A model generated the notes under the pieces. That model made no database searches. It saw only the letters and a list, made by a program, of their open reading frames with translations, and was not told where the DNA came from. The translations under genes and the position numbers were made by a program. A DNA stretch of 64,000 nucleotides from contig JBCAML010000004.1 in NCBI GenBank assembly GCA_038503075.1, forward strand, positions 2,191,149 to 2,255,148, written 5' to 3'. Below are positions 21,103 to 33,951 of this stretch, in pieces; positions within the stretch are counted from its first letter, which is position 1, and the number at the start of each line of letters is the position of its first letter. Source of the DNA: Gyromitra esculenta (Eukaryota > Ascomycota > Pezizomycetes > Pezizales > Discinaceae).

Positions 21103-24100
21103 TTAACTAAATAAGATCGTGAGAAAGATGGAACGACGAACTCTGTCCATCACTCTTCGCTTTTGTATTTTGTATTCGTATGTAGTAATGACGACAATTA
21201 TATTGAATGAAGCGAACAGGGTTAGCAGGAAAAATCATGTGACCGGATGGTTTTTTGTGCCGACGGTGGGTCAAGGATAAGAGGGTACGGGGTAATAGAA
21301 CTAGAAACCGCCAGCAGTTAGTGCTCTTCACTCAGAATACTAACGGTCTTGTTCCTGCAAAATATCATACCATATTGAATTGCTGTCCATGCAGCCTTGG
21401 ATCATTCACTCGGACCAAAAACCATTGACGTCACAAAGATCTAATCGTCTTGAAGGTTGGAAACTCATCGATATAGGGTTAGGGTTGATTTGCAACCCTG
21501 CAGGCCCCTCCTCGATATCCCACGTCCCCCACAAAAGCTTATTTGCTCTTGGCACGCCAAATAAGGTCCCCAAGAGCCTCACCACTATTCCCATTGTCCA
21601 TCCCCGGGTATTCCTTCAACATTGAAGATTCCCATCCAAAATCCCTCGAAACAACTGCCGTTCTCGCTTCGTCCCTGACCAGACGGGAGCACACAGTTAG
21701 TATGGCGACTCAGAACAGGTCCAGGAGACACGGGTTTAGCGCCTATACGATACCATTGCAAGGGACATATCGATCGATCTTTCATCGAGCGATCGAACCA
21801 CGCGAGCTGTTGAAAACCTGTGTGAGAGAAAAAAAAAATATCAACATAAAATTGCAACATAATCCGATGATTACGGAGGGTTGATCCGGCTGGTGGACTT
21901 CTCGCTCACACCACGCAATGCCTAGATAGGAATAGGGAGGAAAAGGGCTGAGATTACAAGATGGGAATTGGTTGGAGCTTCGAGCTCTTGCAGCAATTTT
22001 CCCCTCCCAGGAATAATCTGGCTTCTTACCGGTCCGGAAAAACGCCCTGCCACCTGGCCTGGCAGCAAACGATGTCAAAACTTTATCTCCACGTCTCAGA
22101 GTTGCTGTACCTACATGGACGCCCAAACTATGCTGGTCCGTGCGCTCTATAATTTTAAGGCTCGACCGAAACGGGGAACTTGGCTAGCTATAATTGGGGC
22201 GATTCACGTGCCAATCACACGCGGTATTTGTGATAGCGAACATCAACCCAATCCAATCCCACGATAACCACACGTTATATTCCGAGCTTCACTTCACCCC
22301 AGCAAAAGAGATGTCTGTACCCTATGGCAGAGCCTCTGGCAATCAGTACATACATAGCACAGCAGAGATAAGTACAACAGTGTCTCTCTTTTACCTTTTC
22401 CCGCTCCGCTCATGCTCTTACCCATACCTATACCCATACCCCTACCAATTTCAATTCCAATTCCAATTTATCCGTTCTTTTGCCCTTTTGCCTCTTAGTC
22501 TGGGGTAAAAAACACCCCCAATTTAAAAAAAAATCAAAAAAAAATAGAGGGGCAACACGCATACCAAACCAAAAGTGCAAAAACGAAAACAAAAAAAAAC
22601 TCCCAATGTAAGCAATCCCCCTGCCCATCACCCAACGATCGCGCCTAAACCCCAGATCTGGCCAGATACGTACTTTGAGTACTCTCTGTCTATAATCGAA
22701 AATAAAACGAATAATCTGGAAAACGCCCCTCCGACCCCTCCCCTACCCCTCCTACACACACTAGAACCATATGTATTCCCTCCCACCACACCCTCTTTTA
22801 ATAAATAGAAAAATAAAAACCCCTCCAGATAAACAATATACGATACAAAACATCTGATGTCCCTCATCTCCTCTCATCGCAGCTTCGGCACATACTGCAG
22901 GCTGTGGTGTAAGTATCCACTAAAGTACCCATGCCTGAACTACTCGAAAGTACCAACCGCCCGTCCCACGACAGCTTAATCTACACTCCCAGACAACCTT
23001 GAATGTTTTGGACGTTACCCTCTTTCATTCGTTTCCAAACTCCCGCAAAGCGTCACTATCGAAAAATAATCGGAGTCGAACGCAACGATGTTGCGGTAAT
23101 TATACATATATTGGGAAGCGAGCGTTCTCCCGGAACAAGGGGGAGAGAGGGGAGGAGGGGCAAGGGGGGGATTTAGATAACCCACCCCCTAACATACCAA
23201 AACACGAATTAGGGTTTCTTTTTTACTCCCTTCGAGCGAAAACAGGATCCATACACGCATCTTATAGTGCAAGGGAAAAAAAAATAAAAAGCGTCAATAT
23301 CCAGATTCCCATAGTTTATCGCAAACCCCTACCCCCCCTCCCTTTCCTCTCCAAAAATCTCATCATTATCACAAGCTTAAGCGCGTCACGACAACCCCGC
23401 AGTCCAACAAATCTACGCATGTTGTCCCCGAGCAGAGTAGTCGTCGAGTCAACGAGTCAGGAGACAAATAAGACGAGTCGCTCTAAACAAACCATTCTTT
23501 TTTTTTTTTTTGAGGGGGGAAGGGTGTGGGCTTGATTTGGATTCTGCCTTTTTTTTTTTCGCTTACCATTTTGGAGGCGATGAATCCATGAAAAATATCG
23601 TCATGATCGACAAGAATTAACGAAAATGGAACGGGCCGAGGGGATATGAACTTCCCACCCTCTCCATATGATGATGATGATGAACCGAGATGAAATTTTG
23701 TAAAAAAAAAACCGAAGATCCCATTTTGCATTTAAGGAAAGAAAATAAAAACAAAAGGTATCATAGCTATAGGGCAATATTGCAATTGTGTGAGGATTGA
23801 ATTGATTTATTGATTTATTTCGTCACCAAAATAAAATAAAATAAAATAACCTTCGTATTCGTTTTTAAATTTTGTTTTCTTGCAATTGCCCCAGAATTGA
23901 ATAAATAATTAATAAGCGGATAACAAAAGACTAAAAGCAACGAAGCTATATCTTTATGCACGTGCAGACGAAGGAGAAGAAAGAAGTAAAAATAATAATG
24001 AAGAAAGCTGTTTCGCTCAAAGAAGAAAAAAACTCCAACCCATTTGGAAAGGTAAAAAAAGAAAAACGAGACAGCAGAACAGAAAAAGAAAGGAAAGATG

Positions 24101-24517
24101 AAAAAAATTCAGATAACGACCACCAGTCCGCCACATACATCTCATGTCAAAAACCGTGATTTTACCGAAAACAGTTTGAAAGTTGAAAATAAAAAAAAGT
24201 TTGAAAATACATTTCTTTTTTCCATCCCTTCCCCCCATCTCCCAAAAAATGCAAGGCAGCTTCAAACCCATAATGGGAGTCGCCGGGTATATATATCAAA
24301 TGAAAAAACAAGATTGAATACCCGTAAATGGAAAAAAGAAAAAATGAATAGCTCCAGACCATGAAAAATGCCCCGTAATAACATCATAACCCCGATGAGA
24401 CAAAAAGGAAATAGAAGGAAAAAATGAGGCGAAAAGAAATACAAGCGTACAACTACAATGCAGATTGAGGGTAAGAAACAAACAAGCAAAGCGTGGCTAG
24501 CCTAAGTCAATGCTGTT
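21103..24517. other. 3.4 kb gene-free, homopolymer-rich region
   Basis: No credible gene is seen. From about 22400 the sequence is full of A and T runs and simple repeats: CCATAC/CTATAC and TTCCAA tracts near 22420-22470, poly-T near 23497-23510, (ATG)n near 23669, and (AAAAT)n near 23828-23849. Pieces of the 5' flank of the hydroxylase gene and the 3' flank of the cyclin gene lie at the ends. Confidence 0.55.
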
Positions 24518-25743
24518 CTATACGTCCAGCATGGCTGGTTTTGGAGCCTGTTTGGGACAAGGTAGTACCAATGCTGACGTTCCCATGGTGACTTGCCGGT
24601 TGACTGTCTCTCTCAGACTCGCCACTTGTTTCTCCATTGCAGCCTTGTCAACCTTCAGATCAAAGTTCATCAAGAAACAAAAGCCTATTCGCGGAAACAA
24701 TTAGCCAATATTCGAGTCATTTCGGACGAGGCTCCCAATTAAGGGTGGCAGGTGACACCTACTGACTTCGAGCCTGCTCAGCTCGTATTCGCTCAAACCA
24801 CCAACCTTTGCAAATCGTTTATGTGGGTAGCTCAAATCTTCAAGCCCTTTGCTTGCGACTCGCAAGGCAGCGAGGAGTAACCGGTGGACATTGAGGCGGG
24901 TTATTGGGATGACGCGTTCCGTTACTGCAAGGCGGTGGAGATATACTGAGGCAGCAAGATAAACGGCTGTTGACAATGGACAGAATCGATGTATCCTAGA
25001 AACCGTGTTAATATTTCGAATTGTAATAAAACAAATTGTGCTCGAGATGGAATAAAACCAAATTTCAAGACCTGGTTGGGGGGTGAAAATAACCCCTATT
25101 TTTTTTTTTCCTCAGAGAAAATCAAAAAAAAGACAGATATTACAAACCTGAACAAATAATCTTCAATCGGTATTGCGGGAGCAGCTTTGCTCCAGAATTT
25201 TCGTGTTATCGATGCATTCTGGTAGATGCCCTTTGCTCCAGCTCCGATGATTTTGATTTCTCCTCCATTGCTCAGAAAATCATCATCACTGTCGTCGCTA
25301 AAATCTTGCTTGTGTTTGATGAGAACACCGTCCAAATCCTCCGTCATGGGCTTACCGAAGCAGAATCCCGTTGAGGGGTCCCTATCTACTGCTGTGGGGT
25401 GAAGTTCCTCTTCCATCTCTGGCGTTGTGGGGTCGCTAGGGGGTGGGGTGGGAGGGACATCTCCAGTCATGGAGACCAGCAGCTCGATACTTCTCGAAAG
25501 GAGCGTTAGTGCCGTTGTCGCTGGGAGGTGAAAGATGTCTTTGTCGTCTGCTCGCATTCCTAACGGTTTCGGTGAAGAGCCTCTAAAAGCGCTAGTGGTA
25601 TGAGCGGCAGCAGCACCTTCTGGGTCGACATCAGGGTGCGGTGGAGGAGGGGCACCTTCTTGGGGGATCTTTTCGTGATCAAGAATTACGTGCGGGTGTT
25701 CTGGCGTGTAGGGCGGTGGAGGGGAAGCGAAAGGGGAATTCAT
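24518..25743 (-). CDS. Pho80-like cyclin (Pho85/Pcl-type)
   Basis: Cyclin partner of a Pho85-type cyclin-dependent kinase. Three exons: 25743-25148, 24995-24763 and 24684-24518, about 331 residues. The N-terminal half (about 1-190) is proline- and acid-rich and likely disordered; a helix after it (SITRKFWSKAA..IPIEDYLFR) leads into the cyclin box. The box reads IHRFCPLSTAVYLAASVYLH, then NVHRLLLAALRVASKGLEDL, then YPHKRFAKVGGLSEYELSRL, then FCFLMNFDLKV: the conserved run of the Pho80 group. The donor of intron 2 is GTAGGT at 24762, giving EVS|FCFL in phase; intron 1 opens GTTTGT at 25147. Candidate roles are phosphate sensing, glycogen control or polarity. The Pcl subgroup is not resolved. 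Confidence 0.9.
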
Positions 25744-26165
25744 TGTGATGGCGGTGTTGAAGCTTGTTGGGGAGAATTTCCTTCCTCCGTAGGTCGAGGT
25801 GCGGAGTTTTGAGAGAAGGGCCTCAGCATGATATGCATGCTGAGAGAGGAGGGTGTCGGTGGCCGCCAGGGTGAAGACTGGGTTACCCTAAGGGTATACT
25901 GGCCGAAGTTGGCGTGGACTGGTAAGTTAGGGCGTACAGTAGTATGTAGGCGACAACAACAACAGCTGCCTGCCTTAGTTACTATAGAATATGACGCTGG
26001 TTATTGCTACGGAGGCTGCTTGTGCTTGTGCTTGTGCTTCGCTGCTGGTGTGCACAGTTGCTAATGCTATTGCGGTGACCGTTGCGAGGCGCTGCTTGAG
26101 GGCTGTTGCAAGTTGGGGAGGTTCAGGCTCTTCTTGTTTCCTTTCCGAGGCGTGCGTAATAAGTT

Positions 26166-26190
26166 TGCAGTTGCAGTTGCAGTTGCAGTT
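26166..26190. repeat. AGTTGC hexamer microsatellite
   Basis: About four direct copies of AGTTGC upstream of the cyclin gene. Confidence 0.85.
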
Positions 26191-29100
26191 GGGCTGTTAA
26201 GTATGTGGAAGTGGAAGTGGACGTGGATATGTATGCGGATGGGTGGGTGTATATATGGATGTGCGAATGTGAACGTGAATGCGAGCAAAGTACCGGAGTC
26301 CAAATTCAAATTCAAATTCGAAGCGTTTGAGGGGGGGGGTTATATGGTTCTCTTATGCAGATACTAGAAATATGTACTCGCGACTATTGAGAATCCAGGG
26401 CAGAACTAGTCGGGGGTGGGCGGGCAGATAATAGCGTAAGGGCAGTAGGCAGGAGGCAGGAGGTAGGGTAGGGCAGCCAGGCAGGAGGCGGACTTGAGCA
26501 GAATTAATATCAATGCCAAATGTAGGCCTTCTCTTTCAAGCTTCGCTCACTCACACAATCTAGGCCGAACGGCACTTTTAACTGTGGCAGAGGCAAATAA
26601 TAAATAGGTCAGCTGGAAAAACAAGCGGTGGTGCTGGGGCTGTTAGCAGTAGGTAGATGTTATGCTATGCTATGCTATACTATGCTGTAAATTGCGCTGC
26701 CCTACGATTCCCTTCCCTTTCCTTCTCTCCGTGTCTCTTGTCTGTACTCCTCGCTATTGCCTGTTGTCGCTGGGTATATCTCTCGTCGGTCGATTTCGCG
26801 ATTCTTTTCGATCCCGATTGATTGAGAATGAGGAATAGCCCTGTTTTTCGTTGCGGATTTTTATGTTCTGTTCACCCCCCCAAGAAATCAGACACGTCGT
26901 AAAAATCCGGAATCTTATAGGAACGAAACGACGCACAGCTGTATCATAGGAGGATTCCCAGGGATGCAGTAGAACGAAGGGAGGAGTCGGAAGAAGCTGC
27001 GAAATCAGCACGGCGGAGAAATAACATGAGACTAACACTCACTCAGTCCGCACAGCCAGCCAGCCAGGCGAGACGAGCAAACCAGACGAGAGAAAGACAC
27101 TAACGCCAACCAACAACAGCAGTTACAGCATCGCTCTCAACTGACAGCGCAGCGGCGAGTGAGGGTCCGTTCAACGGTTCATGCCCGAAAAAGAGACCGG
27201 TTGCGAACTCCTCGCTGCCTGCCCCCCCCTAAACAGCTAGCTAACAGGGCTGGGCTCCCTCTTCGAAGGGTTAGATACCTGTGCTGTACAATACATATGC
27301 TCTGCTGCCGGTGCGGACGTACCCACCCACTGCTTCGTCTTCCCTATCACTGCACTCTCGCCTTGACCGAAAGCGCAATGGACTGTAGCTGATTGGGGGG
27401 ATTAATGTAAGGAGGCATAGTAGTACGCGATCTCGGCGAGATCTAGGTATATCTACGTTGTTGTCCTTCTAATGGCGCAGCCGCTGCTGCTGCTTGGCTG
27501 TGCGCGTTTCTATTCGTGACTTTCTGTTTGCTATCTCTGTATGTTTATCTAGCTGTCTTGTATGTTTATCCAGCCGTCTATCTCGTTCTCTCTATGGTCC
27601 CATCATCCCCCTCCCCTCAGCTTCTGGGTCTGTTTTCCCTACGGGGCTATCGAGTCAAGCTTGACTGCCTCTTGAGATAGATACCATTTGCTTGTACCCT
27701 ATGCAGCCTGGTCTCGATCCCAAATTTTAAACAACGTGTGAGCACGGAGGAGAATCCGAGATGCCGTCCTCGCCCCTATGGCCAGGGTCTGGGGTTCCTT
27801 AAACATGGAAACCTCCAATTACATCTACTCCAGCTTTTCTTATGTCGGAACGTCGCTTGTACTCCCCCAGACCCTCCCCCACACCCCAACGCTGTAGATT
27901 ACCTATCACACATGTCATGTCTACTTCCGTACAAGTAAAGTTTTATTCTCAAGGGGGGAAAGACACTCGTTCTGCCACCGATACTGAACCGGCCCACCGT
28001 CATCTCTTCATCTCCCACGCCCAGGAAATCGAGAATTGCGGGGTGCTGCCCCACCTGGTACGGTTCCGGATTTGAATTGTCAAGTTGGCGCAGTCGGAGG
28101 GGTTGCGGGCATGGACCGGCGTTCTTCGCCCCCATAAACTGCCGCTAGTATTGCTAGTGTTTCTGGAAGGAGAGCAAGGAGCGAGTCCCTGCATGAGAAA
28201 TCCTCCCCTCCGAAAACAAACCAATCACTTCTACCAGGATACCCGTTCCACTCATCTCCCTTCTCCTTCTCCCTCCCCGCAAAGCGGACGTACGAGGACG
28301 TCATAGTCGTAAACCGCGTGACAGCTGAAAAAAAAAAAAAGATGCCTTCTTTCTTTTTTTTTAAAATCGGTTTTATTTTTTATTTTTTATTTTTCATTCT
28401 CACGATGATGCCCGTTGACTTGCCCCTGAACCTGATCTCTTGTGTTTTTTTTTCACGGCTGTTGAAAAGATGGCTTGCTTCGTACATTTTACAATTGCAT
28501 TCCTCATCTCGCTTTGCCCCGGGCATCAGTTTCTCGCTTGCAACCCTCGCCCCATGCACGGGCTCCATCCATCGATGCCCTCTCTCTCTCTTTTGCTACC
28601 CGCGGCCTTCCTTCGATGTGTGCTTCCAAGCTGTTTCCTCAAGCTGACACGTCGTACATTACCGATGCGTCGGCAAGTGAATTGATAGAATATGAGCTGG
28701 GAGATCCTCAATTCCATCCAATTCAATGCGCCGCAAATGTATCATGTACCAATCCTTCACGATCTTAAATTTATTTTATTTTTATTTTTTTCGTAAGCCG
28801 TCCTGATGATGATCCTCCAATGCCAATGGGCGGTAAAAATATCTAACCTGGCGAGGAGGGCTCATCTGACGATGCCTTCTCTCAATGGATAATTGATTTA
28901 ATTGATTAATTCGGCCCTGGTAAAACTGCGAAACACTCAGTCGGACAGATTTCAAAAAAAAATTCTCAGTGCGTCCCGGACTGCCGGTACAAACATTTGG
29001 GCTAATGCCTTTTTTTGCCTCAGGGTCCATCCAACCTATATTTCACAAAAATCTATATCAGGGATCCATAATATGACTGTTTCGAACGGTCTATTGCCGA

Positions 29101-30875
29101 GACATAGAATTGCCAGGTCACGCGCAGTATTTGCAACCTCCTCTTGGAAATCTGCAACCGCCATAGAAAAACACACGATAGTAGACACACCTCTGTTAAG
29201 GGTCCCCAAAGCGGGGGTGTGGGGGGGAAGGGAGGTGTGAAATCAGAGCTCAGGAAACAAGATGCATCAAGCGGCAAGAGAGATGGGGCGCTTCAAAAAG
29301 CCCATTTTAGAGATGGTCAGGAGATGAGAGAGAAGCATCCGAATAGCCTGCCTGGGCTAAAAGGTAAAAGAAGAGGCCCCGAAACCAAAAAGAAAAAGAA
29401 AATATCGTGACCTGAAAGAGAGATCGGTTCGGGGGTTAATAGCGGAAATCGTCTTTTGCATTTTATTTTTTTTCCTTTCTTTGCTTTTTCTTAGCCGCTG
29501 TGTGAACGATTTCTGGGAATTCTCCTGAGTAGGCAATTCTCGTTCGGTAACCCAGACCACCCTTTGCCCTGACGTTTCCTTGACGACACGTTGTAGCCTA
29601 TTTTTCCTTTTTACATTCTGCAATATTAGCTAATTGGCCCCTCAAAGCACTTTAATTGCTTATTTTCTCTTGTTTTACATGCTCCGCTACCGTCAAGATG
29701 GGACCGTGCTTGTACCGTAAACGCAAATCTTGAGACCCGCCTACGTTTTCCCCATATTTTGTATCTGTTCATTTGCAAGTGACTTACCCACCTCCTGCTT
29801 TTTCTCGTGGCTTAGATGGGGAAATTGACAACTTTCCACTCCGCATTTTCCATCCCAGGCCTAGCCCGATCGTGTCTCCATGTCTCTTACTCTCTTCGCT
29901 CTTTGCCGACATTCCTAACGGGATCGTTAATGTAGGCCAAAGTAAGTCATCTCTGCTTGTGCCTAGACATGAGGCACCCCACGATGCACTGCACGGCAAA
30001 TTTCGGTGCAATGGAAGGGCTGGAACGAGGAGTCCGAAATTGGAACGTCTCCCTCCATGCTATGGCGGACTAGGTATGTTTAGCCGTTCAGTTTTAAGTT
30101 TTATTTTTCCTTCGTGTCCCAGAAAGCAAAGAAAGAGAGGAAAGACACCAGTAGTAGGAACATCCCGTAGTTTGTTTTTGGGGGGGAGTTTGCCGTGTTA
30201 GAGAAGGGAATCACGAGGGCAGAAAAAAAAAAAGCCAACAAAACTATGGTTCAAACGGCTATGGTCGATCGTTAGATGGGTTAGTCTAGATGTAAACGGG
30301 AATACTTATGGGTAGTCTAGGCGTCCAGCTATTTATTTTTCTGTTCAACCATACCCTTGAACATGTTTCGACTCTAGCTGGAACGTCTCACCGGGGCGGT
30401 GTGCAAAATCCATTTTAGACTGCTGACGAAAAACATCGTGAGATTTATTCCCCGAATCGCCGAGTTGCGAAGGGAGGCAGGCTGGTGGCTGATCTGCTAG
30501 ACCCTCCTTCTCCACTAGTACGCCTTTGATCTGGAGCAGACGCCCTTGCCGTGTTTGCATGAATCACAGGGTACTGTATAATACCAGCATCCGAGGAACC
30601 ACCGAGAACGAACCGAAGTTTCCGAGGTGATGTTGCCGTTAGCTGGTAGCTCGGGGAGAAACATTTTCAATTAAACAAAACACCAAACCCCGCTGAATAA
30701 CCTGAGGGAGAAAAAGAAAAAAAGGGAAAAAGTCTCTAAACTCACGCGCAGAGTATTCTAGAATGAACGGAGGCTGACTCAACCTGCCCCCCATTCTTTT
30801 TTGGGGGGCTTGTGCTCACTTCATCTCCCCACGCATAAACATTCACCTATCCCCGGGTCTGTACCGCATGTACTC

Positions 30876-30915
30876 GATGTATGTATGTATGTATGTACGG
30901 ATGTACTCGATGTAC
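30876..30915. repeat. TATG microsatellite inside a short duplicated phrase
   Basis: A (TATG)n tract is flanked on each side by ATGTACTCGATGTA, forming a small direct repeat. Confidence 0.75.
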
Positions 30916-33900
30916 AACCCCTGCAAGGACATGCCTAGAATACATGTACAGATACACACCATACATACAGATGCTTTACATGTACGTATACGTTCTAAGG
31001 TGAGTGATATGTCCCGTGATAGCGAACGAACCTACCTACACATAAGCGCAGAGCTAACGGTGTAGAAATTCTAAATCGAACACCCAATGGGAATGTAATC
31101 AACACATTAAAAACGATTTATCGGTAGCAATCTCTTATCGCAATCTGCAATCTCAATTCTCCTGCTGTCAAGTAATACTTAACTCGAAGCTTGCCACTGC
31201 ATATCGGGGCTACCTACACTCTATGCCTCCCTGATACCTCAGTTCGTTGTTTAGACATACCTAAACGGCCACTATTTAGGCGACTGCCTCTTCGGAGTCA
31301 CAGCCCGAGGGGTCCGTGATCGATGGATATCCCCTTGATCGGGATGGCTGTACGTGAGCGGAGGATAAACAGTCCGTGACACCAGCAGTCGCGGGAAGAT
31401 CGCGGTGGAAGCTTGGATTAAGAATGCCACTCCCCACGGCGGTGAAGGGCTGTTGTTTCCGGGTGACATACCCCCTCACTACCTCTCGGCTGGTACCAGT
31501 TTGGAGCTAACCTGGGAAACAACAATATACCTAGAGTGGAGTACATACATGAACACATGAAAGACTCCTCTATAGAGTTAGTATGAGATGGGTTATATAA
31601 AGTGGCAAAACGCGAAACGAATGGGGAAGACGAGAGTACCGGCAGATACCTATCTATAATAAGCCCATATACATGCCACCCGGCAAATGGATCGTGCTTC
31701 CGAGAGATTCTTATTCTCTCTCGGAGTCCAGAACTGTATCGAATATCTCGGATGCCGGAGCCACGATGAATCGATGTACTCTATATTCAAACTCCTCTTC
31801 AGATACATTACCGGTCCCAGGAGCTATGCTGTCGGCCGATATAAGCTAAGCACATATTCGGTCAAACCCTTGGCGGGGCGGATCCCTGTTTGTCGGTCAA
31901 GCGGTGTATTGCCGGCCTCGGACGGCCCTTTAATTATGCTTGAAATCGAGAGCCGAAAGGGATGATCCCCGGGGGTTACATCGGCCTCCGAGGTTCATAG
32001 AAGCACAATATGCCATCTGCACCCCGAAGATAGATACAGCATTAGCTTCACTTCAAGCTGTGGCCAAAATTGCGTGCAGAGTTGGTTTCGCTGTTTCGCC
32101 CCCAAATGCGTATTATCGGCCTTATCGAAGATTCGTTATTCACTCTGAAGTTGAGAATGACGGAATTAATAGACAATTTATTCGTTCTAATGGATATACA
32201 GTACATTCATCAGCCTTCCTCTCAAAAGCAAGTTTTTTTCTCCTCTAGTGGCGGACTAACTAATGCACTCGTAGTTGCGACCCTGCATGCGGATATGGTA
32301 ATGTCGCATGCGCATCTCATTAGACCCGGTTGAAATATAATCGTTGGCCTTTCCTCGGTCGGAGGGAGGCAACGGTCAGACGTATCGGAAGTTGTGCTGA
32401 GATAATTGATGGCCCTCTCGGAAATGACGCCGGGAAGATCTGGAATATCGGTTTTCAGACATACTAACTTCGGAGAACTGGGAACTGCAGAAGCACCTGC
32501 ATCCTTGGCTCACCGGGCATTAGCGGTTCCGTGGATCGTTGGCAAGAGCTATGGGTAGTGGCTACTGTATGATTGCGTACCTTCGGCATATCAGGGGTTT
32601 CCTCTTAGTTACATATGCATTTACTGAGTGTTAATAAGATATATTTCTATGTAGTTAGCCACTTGATCAAAAAAAATGTTTTGTTCGGTCACTCTTTTAA
32701 AACGCGAATGTTGAGGAATATGATATATGACCGCGTACCGTGGGTTAAGAAGAAACCACGAAAATAATTTTATACTTTCTGTAATCCCGAAGGTTTCACT
32801 GTATTGTTTATGTCTTAACTTTCGGGAGCGGGAGCTATTTACGAATTAACGAAGCTGTGGAGCTGTGGGGAAAAATGGAACTTGAGATATATATAACTAG
32901 TTCCACATGGCTAGAAGATAGCTGAAGGTATTTTAAAGTATTTTGGTTCGTAGAACAAGAAAACATGCCATGGTGTTACAATTGTGTGACTGGGAAGGTA
33001 ATATTATAGTAATTAAACATTGGTTACTACTAATACTAAGCTAGCTACACCATAAAGAGTCCGCCTATCTTTTATTTAGAAGCCCTATCCGAGTAAGAGT
33101 ATCGGGTGGGTATAACATCGTTTGAGACTCATCGATCTCGATTGCGGGCGTTTTAGACGAGTGATATTTGGTGCCTTAATTGGGTTGCGGAACTAGTATA
33201 CAGGATGGAAAGAGTAGGGATAAGCGGGTAGTGAGACCCTTGGTTTCACCTGTAACCAGAGAAGCTGTGGTTTAAGGCCTAGACGGGATATATAAACGCA
33301 CACCATCTTAATTATTCGTACGACTGGCGAGCAAATGGCCTAGAAGTTGTATCTAGATATTATAAGAGAGCTTCGCGACTATTAATATATTGGGAGCCTG
33401 GTGATTTTTCACGCGGAAGCTTAAATATTGGGGATAATAGCTCTCATTTATTCCCTTAATGTACCTGCTCTTAGGGCAATTATAATTAACATTATCCAAA
33501 CGAAAATAAAAGTTGGAGATAAAATAAATATCATGAGCCAAGTCTCATAAAACCAAAGACAGACGAGAATGCTCTTTATACTAAACCAATCATACCCTCG
33601 TAATAGGCCGTATTACTATTTCCGTCCCCGATTATACCAAAAGAGTATCCGCCAACCCAGCCCCAACCCAACACCAACCCCAAATCCAAACACCATTAAT
33701 AGTAAAATAAAAAGACAGACATGAAGACATGATAGAGTATTAGTGTAAGCAAGGCAATTAGAATTTTTAAAGGAAATGACCGCGATAATAAGTAGAAGAC
33801 GTTACCGCGTGAGGAGGGTCATCACTAACAAAATCGTAAACAAAAAAGAAAACAAACACGCAGTAAACAATTCATCAGAGGCGGGGAAAACGCCATCAGA

Positions 33901-33951
33901 AACACGCCACCACCAAACACAAAAAAGTAAATATTAGTAGCACTCGGGTAT

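Larger units (their letters stand above)
25744..33951. other. 8.2 kb gene desert rich in microsatellites
   Basis: No reading frame here shows family motifs, good length or a plausible exon chain. Visible structure: (TTGTGC)n near 26020, (AGTTGC)n near 26166-26190, AAATTC repeats near 26303-26320, (CTATG)n near 26660-26684, GCTGCT near 27482, GTATG repeats near 30880-30896, two TACATGTA sites at 30941 and 30977, and a CGG-rich stretch at 31690-32560. The first kilobases upstream of the cyclin gene may be its promoter and long leader. Confidence 0.5.

Noticed and set aside
22999..23535. 178-codon frame
   Set aside because: Runs through homopolymer and purine-rich sequence; composition is not protein-like.
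29773..30201. 142-codon frame in the gene desert
   Set aside because: Begins at a non-ATG codon, has Pro/Ser-rich composition and no homology that I recognise.
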